The notes under the pieces were generated by a model that did not search any database, was not told the DNA's origin, and saw only the letters and a program-made list of their open reading frames with translations. 5,989 nt of DNA, from NCBI GenBank assembly GCA_030634925.1, contig DAOVZV010000083.1:1-5989 (forward strand), read 5' to 3'. Below, piece after piece: positions 1 through 5,989 of this stretch. Position numbers and translations under genes: made by a program. How positions within the stretch are numbered: position 1 is the first letter of the stretch; the number at the start of each line of letters is the position of its first letter. This DNA comes from Sulfurovum sp. Its GTDB lineage: Bacteria > Campylobacterota > Campylobacteria > Campylobacterales > Sulfurovaceae.

Positions 1-248
1 GAAGGCGGAGTAGGGGGGCGGGGAACTCCCCGAAATCGGTTGTGAGGGTCCACCGAGCAAAGCCGTCCGGGTTGTCCCGGAGCGGTCCATAACAGCAGTT
101 TCATGGCGAGGCCCTTCCACTCACCGCCGAAAAAGGGGATGAGAATCAGCATCTCGTAACCCAGTGGCGAAAACGCGTATTCCAAGTGAAACGCGTGCCC
201 CTCGTCCTGCCACAAGAAGAACTCAAAAGCTTTTTGGGTGAACACTTG
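1..248 (-). pseudogene. Fragment resembling a carbohydrate-binding family 9-like (CBM9/DOMON) protein
   Basis: The minus strand is open for 82 codons, from just after a TAA at 251-249 to the left edge of the window. It encodes QVFTQKAFEFFLWQDE and then HLEYAFSPLGYEMLILIP. From memory, the pattern V-F-x-x-x-A-F-E-x-F-L-W-x-D-E followed by F/L-E-Y-x-x-S-P-L is typical of the middle of CBM9-like proteins, which are secreted sugar-binding modules common in Bacteroidota and Planctomycetes. The N-terminal part of the domain and any signal peptide are absent, so this looks like a 5'-truncated piece. The resemblance fades after GGEWKG, and the remaining residues are rich in proline and arginine, which may indicate a frameshift or low-quality sequence. 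G+C is 58%, far above the rest of the window. A GTG at 245-243 could serve as a start codon, but it would lie inside the domain. Family assignment is by eye only. Confidence 0.35.
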
Positions 249-249
249 T
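1..249. other. GC-rich segment with a sharp compositional boundary near 245-260
   Basis: Bases 1-240 contain 139 G or C (58%), including G-runs and C-runs at the far left. The sequence right of about 250 falls immediately to roughly 30-38% G+C and stays there to the right edge. The change coincides with the point where the CBM9-like reading frame is interrupted (TAA at 251-249, minus strand). I see no terminal inverted repeat, target duplication, tRNA end or integrase that would explain a biological insertion. Confidence 0.7.
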
Positions 250-303
250 TAAAAGCCATTCAATATTTTATGAATAATTCACTCTTTGTTCAACAATAGA
301 GAT

Positions 304-414
304 ATGTTTTTGGATTATGATACAATATATAAAAGGAAGATTGTGAATAAAGCAAATATATTTAATAAAATATCTACAGGATTAACTAAAGATGAGATAG
401 ATAGTTTATCTTAG
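304..414 (+). CDS. Possible small ORF, 36 residues, unknown
   Basis: An ATG at 304 opens a 36-codon frame ending in TAG at 412-414, seven bases short of the convergent stop of the 200-residue gene. The product is lysine- and isoleucine-rich and ends in TGLTKDEIDSLS, a short helical tail similar in style to the C-termini of many AT-rich bacterial proteins. The ATG has no convincing ribosome binding site. An in-frame GTG at 343-345 has a better one (AAGGA at 333-337, five bases upstream) but would leave only 23 residues. The frame is open upstream only to a TGA at 271-273. It could be a real small gene, the surviving tail of a gene cut by the boundary near 249, or chance. I recognise no family. 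Confidence 0.22.
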   Translation: MFLDYDTIYKRKIVNKANIFNKISTGLTKDEIDSLS

Positions 415-421
415 TTTACTT

Positions 422-1024
422 TTACTTCTTTCCCCAAATCCCTTTATCTAGTGCGTCTTTTACATCTTTGATAAGTTTTTTGGCTTCATCTCCAAATACA
501 AAGCTGGATTTATATTTTTTCTCTATGGATTTTATATAATCTTTTAGTTGGTCTTTTTGTTGTTGGTTTTGAGGCTTTTTAAATAGATACTTCATTCCTG
601 ATTTTGGGTCGTAGTTTTTTCTACTGCTTTCGATATAGACTTTTGATGAGAGTTTTTGGAGTTTTCCTCCTCTATCTATCATATATTTGTCTATCCTCGC
701 ACCATACGGAGCGTCATAGGCTCTGCCTACTCTGTTCCAACTGTGATATAGTGTTATGTTGGAGTCTTGGATGACATAAGTACCGTTTTCTACACTTTTG
801 TTGGCACAGCTACCTGTGCTATCATGTAGTATCAGACTCAATATAAATATCAAGTCTTTATTGTTCTCTTCGCTATAGAGTTTCATCACTGTACCCTTGC
901 TATCGTATATATCATAGCTATCTTTGATAAGTGTGAAGTCTCGTCTGTTGATATTGATATGCTCAAAAGAGTTAAAAGCTAGAACTTCACTCATCGCTAT
1001 CAAAATCAATAAAAGTATTCTCAT
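422..1024 (-). CDS. Exported protein of unknown function, 200 residues
   Basis: The first 16 residues (MRILLLILIAMSEVLA) form a short basic-hydrophobic signal peptide with a plausible cleavage site after VLA, so the mature protein should be periplasmic or secreted. There is no lipobox. Residues 17-135 look beta-rich, with one cysteine (C73) and a conserved-looking stretch NITLYHSWNRVG followed by APYGARIDKY. Residues 150-195 are strongly charged, rich in Lys, Asp and Gln, and likely form one or two amphipathic helices. The ATG is supported by CAAGG at 1031-1035, six bases upstream. The gene starts 20 bases after the stop of the beta-barrel gene, so it is very probably the last gene of the same transcript. 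I recognise no named family. A lipocalin-like small beta fold is conceivable but not supported by any specific motif. The protein ends IWGKK. Confidence 0.85.
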   Translation of the reverse strand: MRILLLILIAMSEVLAFNSFEHININRRDFTLIKDSYDIYDSKGTVMKLYSEENNKDLIFILSLILHDSTGSCANKSVENGTYVIQDSNITLYHSWNRVGRAYDAPYGARIDKYMIDRGGKLQKLSSKVYIESSRKNYDPKSGMKYLFKKPQNQQQKDQLKDYIKSIEKKYKSSFVFGDEAKKLIKDVKDALDKGIWGKK

Positions 1025-1044
1025 GGTTTGCCTTGTATTATGTT

Positions 1045-1758
1045 TTAGAAACGATAGGTGATACCTATCATTACTACTGGATATATTGGGATGTCTCTAA
1101 CATCATCTTGCATATTTTTTTCTTCTCTAGCTCTATCAACTTCTAGTATATCAATTGAGTTTTCTGTTAGAGTCAAATCTCCCTCTCCATGATACATAAC
1201 TCCTATATCTATTCCCCAATTCCACCCTTTACTTATCTCTCTTCCTCCATATCCTATACCTATATACGGAGCAAACTCAGGGAAATCTATAGTTACATCT
1301 ACAAAACCCAATTCAGAACTTGTATTTAAGGCATAACATATGTTATATTTAGCTATTGTATAGTTACCTATATCAGGTGTGCCATGGCTTCTTACGCTAT
1401 TGGCATAATAATATCCACCTGCTGTGATATGAAATGACCCATCATAAAATGGATAGTAATCTATCATAGCACCTGCTGTGAGTAGCTCTATATCACTATT
1501 ATAATCTACACCATCTTTGGATGTATCTATATTTAGTTTGAGTCCATTTACATTTAGTCTTAGGGAAAATAATTGGCTAAGAGGGATGGAAAAATCTACT
1601 CCTACCCCAAGTGTACCAGCCTTTAGTCCTGCATAATAAAATAGTGGTCTCTCTTCTATGATAGGACAAGGTGTGGTATCTACTTGGATTACACCTTTTC
1701 CTCCACTCCATAGTATAGATGGCATTATTACGGTTATGATAAAAGTTTTAATATTCAT
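1045..1758 (-). CDS. Outer-membrane beta-barrel-like protein, 237 residues
   Basis: Residues 1-18 (MNIKTFIITVIMPSILWS) form a signal peptide for export through Sec. The mature part alternates polar and hydrophobic residues in many short amphipathic strands, for example YYAGLKAGTLGVGVDF, LFSLRLNVNGLKL and FHITAGGYYYA. It is rich in Gly, Tyr and Ile and ends in YPVVMIGITYRF. A C-terminal phenylalanine after alternating hydrophobic residues is the usual BAM recognition signal of outer-membrane barrels. The stretch APYIGIGYGG followed by WNWGIDIGVMYHG is typical of small eight- to ten-strand barrels. That size is too small for the large porin that sheathes a cytochrome in known porin-cytochrome conduits. 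The start overlaps the stop of the upstream cytochrome gene, so production of the two is probably coupled. It may be a membrane partner or anchor for the cytochrome, but the ligand and role are unknown. Barrel call good, specific function not known. Confidence 0.85.
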   Translation of the reverse strand: MNIKTFIITVIMPSILWSGGKGVIQVDTTPCPIIEERPLFYYAGLKAGTLGVGVDFSIPLSQLFSLRLNVNGLKLNIDTSKDGVDYNSDIELLTAGAMIDYYPFYDGSFHITAGGYYYANSVRSHGTPDIGNYTIAKYNICYALNTSSELGFVDVTIDFPEFAPYIGIGYGGREISKGWNWGIDIGVMYHGEGDLTLTENSIDILEVDRAREEKNMQDDVRDIPIYPVVMIGITYRF

Positions 1759-1775
1759 TAGTTACTCTCCCTAGG
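1756..1775 (-). promoter_or_regulatory. TAATG stop/start overlap with internal ribosome binding site
   Basis: On the minus strand the cytochrome gene stops with TAA at 1760-1758, and the barrel gene starts with ATG at 1758-1756, sharing one base. A strong ribosome binding site, GGGAG at 1771-1767, lies within the last codons of the cytochrome gene, eight bases upstream of that ATG. This arrangement is the usual signature of translational coupling and fixes the start of the barrel gene. Confidence 0.8.
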
Positions 1776-4700
1776 TTCTATTACAAAGAATGGTGTAGCA
1801 TAGTCTAGGTAGTTGTCTATGTAGTCTTGTACCCATTGAGGAGTGATTACCTTTTTTTGTATTTTGGTAAGTGGGTCAAAGCTAAATGCTTCTGGTGCGT
1901 CGTTTAGGTCTTTGTTGAAACCATAAAATGCACCATCTTCTGCTACTACTATGGCTCTGACATTTGCATAAGTAAATGCGTTATAATCTACACTATCAAT
2001 AGTTTGAGCTGTGAAATTGAAATCTGTTAGATATTTTGGTTTACCTGTGACTAGATTGAGTACATTCATCCTATCTACTCCTGCATTGACTAGCTTTGTC
2101 ATAAATGTAGCTCTTCTCCATACATATACATCTAGTGTATTTCCACCATCTAGTAGTTTGGTTCTCCACTCTGGAATGATAGTTGTCTCATCATCTTCAC
2201 CATTTCCTAGATTGATATAGAAATCACCATTTCTTGTACTATCATCACTTAGTTTAGACTCCAATAATCCCTCTAACTCTCCTGCACTATAGTTGGCATC
2301 TCCTATCTCTCCCTCTGCTGGTCTCCACCATACTAGATATAGAGTCTGTTTGTGGCTTGTGCCTACTTTGTTTGGAGAGTGGTCGAGAGTAATATCAAAT
2401 TTGATTTCTGCTGTTGTCTCATCTACTACAAATATCTTCTGTTCTTCTTGATTGATAAAGTATAGCCAACCCTTATCAGCTCGTCTATATACCGTAGTCC
2501 ATTCATTGCTAAATCCATCTATCAAACCTATATCTACTTCTGTACCATTGCTATCTAGCTTTTTGAGCATACCTGTATCTCTATCTGTGAAAAATAGATA
2601 AGATTTTGGCATTATTTCACTTGGTACTGGTACTATATAGTCTGTGGTGATTGTGACTGGTACTTTATATATTATTCCACTATCTAGTCCATCACTTATG
2701 CTAAATGTAAAGTTATGTTCTCCTCTATCTCCTAGCATCGCGTAAGCTTTTAGTTTTGCTGATACGAAGTCTATATACTCTAGTGCCAACATAGAGTCAT
2801 TGAATATATGCTCACTACTATTCTCCTTGGACAAGAATAGTTGAGATAGCTCATCATCTCCATCACTCCAAACCAAATCTTCACCTATATAGGCAGGAGT
2901 ATCATACTCTTTAATCTCTATTGAACTGGTCATATTATGAAGAGTAGGTACTGTATTTATCATAGCTTTATTATTGAGCCAATTTGATATAGCCATATAA
3001 TCACTATCCCCCTCACTCATATATCCACTATGTGCTTTGATAGTATCATTTAGAGGGATTTGGTTACCGTCAGTACCTTTGTAATATCCTCTTGCATATA
3101 CCAATATCTCTGAATTGTTTATATCATCAAAATCTACACGATAAAGAGCTGAATCTAGTGTTCTACTTTTTGACTCATTGATATTACTCTCCCATAAATA
3201 TTGAGAGTATTTAGTATCATTTTTGTCTGATATATGCTTATAAATAGCAAATCTAGTTATGCTATCACGCATATATGTATCATCTGCAAATCTCTTTTCT
3301 TTTGGGATTATATCTGTAAACTCTTTGTCGTTTAATCCACCTTTGTTATGTGTATTGTGACAAGAGTAGCATTTTCTCACCAATGCTTGATATGCTTTTT
3401 GTGCTTGTGGTGTATCAGTCTTTAGACTATCTTGCTTGAATGTAATCTTGTCTGAGAGACCAACTGCTAGTCTATTTGTACTATACTCTATAAGTGATTG
3501 TGTATCATCTATAGACCAGTGTTTGCTATGGTCATATATAGTATTGATACGAGCTATCTCTGTATTTACCTCATCACTAAACTCTGCTCCATAATCTCCA
3601 TCTCTATCTAGGTTTCTGCTAGAACTACTAGGATGATTGTCATCTGATGTCATACTCAAATCATCATTGAGCAATAGCGACCACAAGAACGGAGCAGGAT
3701 GATAATCATCATCCATACCCATAGGATTGATAGTACCATATAGATATGGCAATAGAGTATCACTATCTTTTATCTTGTGAGCTCCTAATACTAGATTTCT
3801 ATATGTCATATTTTTGACATCAATACCTGTCTTGTTGGATAGATTTAGTTTGTCTGTAGCATTGTGACAATCTATACAAGACTTACCACTACTTAATCCA
3901 CTCTTTGACAATAGAGGTACTATATCTTTGTGGAAATCTGGTATATGAGATGAGGTGTTGTATTCAGATATATCATTATCTGTATTTATGACATCGGCTA
4001 GAGTGCCTTTCATCTTATCTTCTGCTATAGAGTGGTAGTCTTCATATTTGTCTATTATATCTTGATTTCTATCTTGATGACACTGATTACATGCATTGAC
4101 CCTATTTGGTACAAAGCTCACCTCTTGTCTCTCTACTCTGATTGGTATCCATATATCTCCATTATCACTATTTCCAGCAGTAAATGCAAACCTCTTGTGA
4201 AGCTTCCATATATATAGACCCTCTTTGAGTATCACACCCATAGACCCATCACTCTCTGGCTTGATAAATCCACTAGATGGAATACTAAGCTCTTGACTCT
4301 TTTCCATACCGATAGCATAGGAGTCTGAAAAGTGGTGAGATGGTATCTGAAACTGCATTCTTAGTTCATCTGTATCTATACCATTTAGCTGATTTTGGAC
4401 ACCATTATCAGAGAAGCCCAAAGTATGAACCAAAAATCCTGATTTACCATCAAGATTATTATTGGTAAAAGATACTCTATTTTCACTCAAATCACTACTT
4501 CCAGGAGCTACTTTTTTGCTCTGAGGTGGATAGAAACTTCTAGGTTGCATAAAATGATAGCTATCATTTGATATAACCAGCTCACCTGCTTCATCATTTA
4601 TAGAAGCATTTAGTTCTGATGGATAGTCTTTGATATATATTCCATAAGAATTTTCATTGCTTCCTCTATACGCATATACAAAACTCTGGTCGTTGTAGTG

Positions 4701-5864
4701 GTCAGGAGTTCTAGCTATATCACTCTCCGTATCACCCAAGTCTTTGGTTCTGGATAGAAATATTTTATCACTTCTAAGGTCGAGATTATCTCTTTTTGCC
4801 ATTAGTATATGACCCTCTGCCAAGAATTGTCCACTATTTCCTGTACGACCTGATTGACCCATTATGATATAGTCTTTGTACTTTCCACTCTTTATCTGTC
4901 GTGCTTGATAAAGATTTTGAGTCCCAGCATCTGTAGATGCCTCTTGACCAAAAAACATAAAATTATCACTACCATCTATCTGCATCTTCCATAGAGAGAA
5001 ACGATTGACTGTAGCCTGATGTTCCCATTGTGTAAATACTACAAGAGGTATATCATCATCTCTATTGATAACTGTAGCTTCTGTCTGATGAGAGTTATTA
5101 AATCCTATCCGTGTAACACTCTTGGTTACAGTATCTAGCTTGTGTATTAGAGGTGTTGGAGCTCTATCATACTCATCTTTCAATACCACTTTATAGTTAA
5201 TTGGAATATCAGATTTTGTCACAGTCTTTGAGACAAGAAGCATCTCGTGTCCTGTAGTATTGTCATCTCCTATATATGTAGGATAACTATAGCTAATAGT
5301 ATAATCATCACTCACAGAAGTTATCTTTTGACTAGCTATATCTAGTTTGAATATACCTAGTTCTCTATTTGGGTTCAAATCATTAGTTTTGTTTGTATCA
5401 TCTTCTGTAAATACTGGTTTACTCATAGACAAATAGAGACTCTTGCCATCTGGTGCTACATCAAAACTCTGTATTCTTACTTTTTCCAAATCTTGACAAT
5501 TCTCATCTAGTGGAGGATATATTTGCCATGTAGAGTATGAGCCATTGTCATCTTTACGAGATACCAAAAGCTTATCTTCAAATCCACTATCATCATATCC
5601 CTTTTCAGGAAATCTCAAATCTACTCTATCATTAAGCTCTGCCCACGCTATATAAAACAAATCAGGATGACTTCTACCATCTAGTTGGTTCTCTGCCAAT
5701 GTAGTCCTAGGCACAAAATCTTTGCCATCAAGTACACCATCTATGGCAGAACACTCTGTAATATCAGGTGTTCCTGCACCATCTACGGTTTCGTTGTTGA
5801 TAGATATACAACCATTTAAAAACAGTAAAACCATAAATATACTTATTCGTTGAAATTTAAACAT
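1758..5864 (-). CDS. Large tri-haem lipoprotein resembling HzsA-related proteins, 1368 residues
   Basis: Signal peptide with lipobox LNGC; C19 should be lipidated, anchoring the protein to an envelope membrane. Three CxxCH c-type haem motifs are visible: CNQCH (592-596, bases 4077-4091), CIDCH (663-667, bases 3864-3878) and CYSCH (832-836, bases 3357-3371). Residues about 60-450 look like a propeller built from PD40/WD-like strands (FDVAPDGKSLYLSMS, SFVYAYRGS). Residues 500-590 form a beta domain just before the first haem. This order recalls the hydrazine synthase alpha subunit and its wider HzsA-related family, where PDGS and CxxCH stretches occur similarly; canonical HzsA is about 800 residues with two haems, so this is longer and has one more. 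The stretch FHKDIVPLLSKSG before haem 2 resembles Planctomycete-type cytochrome segments. Residues about 970-1078 look Ig/cadherin-like (FSISDGLDSG, VPVTIT), and 1085-1360 look like a second propeller. The ATG is backed by AAAAAGGA (5873-5880), eight bases upstream. Probable envelope redox enzyme or electron carrier; substrate unknown. Hydrazine synthesis should not be assumed. Confidence 0.85.
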   Translation of the reverse strand: MFKFQRISIFMVLLFLNGCISINNETVDGAGTPDITECSAIDGVLDGKDFVPRTTLAENQLDGRSHPDLFYIAWAELNDRVDLRFPEKGYDDSGFEDKLLVSRKDDNGSYSTWQIYPPLDENCQDLEKVRIQSFDVAPDGKSLYLSMSKPVFTEDDTNKTNDLNPNRELGIFKLDIASQKITSVSDDYTISYSYPTYIGDDNTTGHEMLLVSKTVTKSDIPINYKVVLKDEYDRAPTPLIHKLDTVTKSVTRIGFNNSHQTEATVINRDDDIPLVVFTQWEHQATVNRFSLWKMQIDGSDNFMFFGQEASTDAGTQNLYQARQIKSGKYKDYIIMGQSGRTGNSGQFLAEGHILMAKRDNLDLRSDKIFLSRTKDLGDTESDIARTPDHYNDQSFVYAYRGSNENSYGIYIKDYPSELNASINDEAGELVISNDSYHFMQPRSFYPPQSKKVAPGSSDLSENRVSFTNNNLDGKSGFLVHTLGFSDNGVQNQLNGIDTDELRMQFQIPSHHFSDSYAIGMEKSQELSIPSSGFIKPESDGSMGVILKEGLYIWKLHKRFAFTAGNSDNGDIWIPIRVERQEVSFVPNRVNACNQCHQDRNQDIIDKYEDYHSIAEDKMKGTLADVINTDNDISEYNTSSHIPDFHKDIVPLLSKSGLSSGKSCIDCHNATDKLNLSNKTGIDVKNMTYRNLVLGAHKIKDSDTLLPYLYGTINPMGMDDDYHPAPFLWSLLLNDDLSMTSDDNHPSSSSRNLDRDGDYGAEFSDEVNTEIARINTIYDHSKHWSIDDTQSLIEYSTNRLAVGLSDKITFKQDSLKTDTPQAQKAYQALVRKCYSCHNTHNKGGLNDKEFTDIIPKEKRFADDTYMRDSITRFAIYKHISDKNDTKYSQYLWESNINESKSRTLDSALYRVDFDDINNSEILVYARGYYKGTDGNQIPLNDTIKAHSGYMSEGDSDYMAISNWLNNKAMINTVPTLHNMTSSIEIKEYDTPAYIGEDLVWSDGDDELSQLFLSKENSSEHIFNDSMLALEYIDFVSAKLKAYAMLGDRGEHNFTFSISDGLDSGIIYKVPVTITTDYIVPVPSEIMPKSYLFFTDRDTGMLKKLDSNGTEVDIGLIDGFSNEWTTVYRRADKGWLYFINQEEQKIFVVDETTAEIKFDITLDHSPNKVGTSHKQTLYLVWWRPAEGEIGDANYSAGELEGLLESKLSDDSTRNGDFYINLGNGEDDETTIIPEWRTKLLDGGNTLDVYVWRRATFMTKLVNAGVDRMNVLNLVTGKPKYLTDFNFTAQTIDSVDYNAFTYANVRAIVVAEDGAFYGFNKDLNDAPEAFSFDPLTKIQKKVITPQWVQDYIDNYLDYATPFFVIEPRESN

Positions 5865-5907
5865 AAAGCTATCCTTTTTGTAAAAGTATTTTGTATTATC
5901 AGTTATT

Positions 5908-5913
5908 ATTATA
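5908..5913 (-). promoter_or_regulatory. Probable sigma-70 -10 box of the three-gene operon
   Basis: The minus strand reads TATAAT here, a perfect -10 consensus, followed by AATAACTG. Transcription starting about seven bases downstream would give a leader of some 35 bases before the ATG at 5864. No good -35 hexamer is present at 16-18 bases upstream (the position holds TATCTA). That is common in Campylobacterota, whose housekeeping promoters rely mainly on the extended -10. The background is very AT-rich, so a chance match is possible. Confidence 0.42.
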
Positions 5914-5929
5914 TCATAAGTTACAAGAT

Positions 5930-5989
5930 TTAGATACCCAAAATATTATTTTGTGGTATCTCATCTTCATCTTCGATAATAATAGCAAA
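5930..5989 (-). CDS. Probable C-terminus of an upstream gene, partial
   Basis: From the right edge the minus strand is open for 19 codons ending in TAA at 5932-5930, reading FAIIIEDEDEIPQNNILGI. The acidic, well-mixed composition looks like genuine coding sequence, and its neighbours lie on the same strand with a 65-bp gap, so it is most likely the tail of the preceding gene. No family can be recognised from so short a piece. The other two frames are less convincing: one reaches a stop after six codons, the other reads a lysine-rich string through the -10 box. Confidence 0.4.
   Translation of the reverse strand, partial: FAIIIEDEDEIPQNNILGI

Noticed and set aside
150..299. Plus-strand frame running through the GC boundary and ending GEHLLKAIQYFMNNSLFVQQ
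   Set aside because: The tail looks protein-like, but the frame spans the sharp composition change, and left of it the opposite strand has the better (CBM9-like) reading. Probably fortuitous.
399..411. Small hairpin AGATA-GTT-TATCT between the convergent frames
   Set aside because: A five-base AT-only stem without a T-run directly after it is too weak to call a terminator. I see no better terminator for the operon in 250-421.
2011..2220. Plus-strand frame of 69 codons
   Set aside because: It lies wholly inside the cytochrome gene on the opposite strand, has no ribosome binding site, and its Ser/Leu-rich product is typical of an antisense shadow.
4032..4217. Plus-strand frame of 61 codons with a hydrophobic product
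   Set aside because: It is antisense to the first haem motif of the cytochrome. The hydrophobicity follows from reading Asp/Asn/Tyr-rich codons backwards, and there is no start signal.
1758..5864. True hydrazine synthase alpha subunit (anammox)
   Set aside because: The protein is much longer, has three rather than two haem motifs and a lipobox, and no HzsB/C-type genes adjoin. Only a distant family resemblance can be argued.
1045..5864. Porin-cytochrome conduit for extracellular electron transfer
   Set aside because: The barrel is only 237 residues, whereas known conduits use barrels of 20 or more strands, and the cytochrome has only three widely spaced haems. The sequence does not support a trans-membrane haem wire.
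1..5989. CRISPR array, tRNA, rRNA or insertion sequence
   Set aside because: No regularly spaced repeats, no tRNA-like cloverleaf, no rRNA-like sequence and no transposase frame or terminal inverted repeats were seen. Recurrent AGATAG/CTATCT words reflect codon use (Asp-Arg, Leu-Asp) in the coding genes.

Overview
The window is mostly an AT-rich bacterial segment (roughly 35-38% G+C in the rows I sampled). It carries one operon-like block of three genes, all read on the minus strand from right to left. Isoleucine ATA, arginine AGA and a very tight gene layout fit a Campylobacterota-type genome (Sulfurovum/Sulfurimonas-like). This is an inference from composition and from the type of large cytochrome present, not a marker-gene assignment.

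From right to left: 5930-5989 holds what looks like the last 19 codons of an upstream gene on the same strand. A 65-bp AT-rich gap follows, with a clear -10 box (TATAAT, minus strand, 5908-5913). Next comes a 1368-residue lipoprotein (1758-5864) with three c-type haem motifs. Its architecture resembles the family related to the hydrazine synthase alpha subunit (HzsA): an N-terminal propeller-like region, a middle beta domain and a haem-bearing region, here followed by an Ig-like segment and a second propeller-like region. Its stop codon overlaps the start of a 237-residue outer-membrane beta-barrel-like protein (TAATG junction, 1045-1758). Twenty bases later comes a 200-residue exported protein of unknown family (422-1024). 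All three have export signals, so the cassette probably works in the cell envelope, with the cytochrome as redox component. The substrate is unknown, and nothing here indicates anammox.

Left of the operon, 304-414 contains a possible very small plus-strand ORF that converges on the 200-residue gene. Left of about position 249 the sequence changes abruptly to 58% G+C. The minus strand there is open for 82 codons and reads like an internal piece of a carbohydrate-binding family 9-like (CBM9/DOMON) protein lacking its N-terminus. This abrupt change suggests either a recombination or transfer boundary or a chimeric assembly join.

The most striking signal at whole-window scale is the complete absence of the tetramer GATC. 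The same-composition palindrome CTAG occurs more than 30 times. Every aspartate codon that precedes a C-starting codon is GAC rather than the usual GAT. This suggests long-term selection against GATC, for example by a restriction system.
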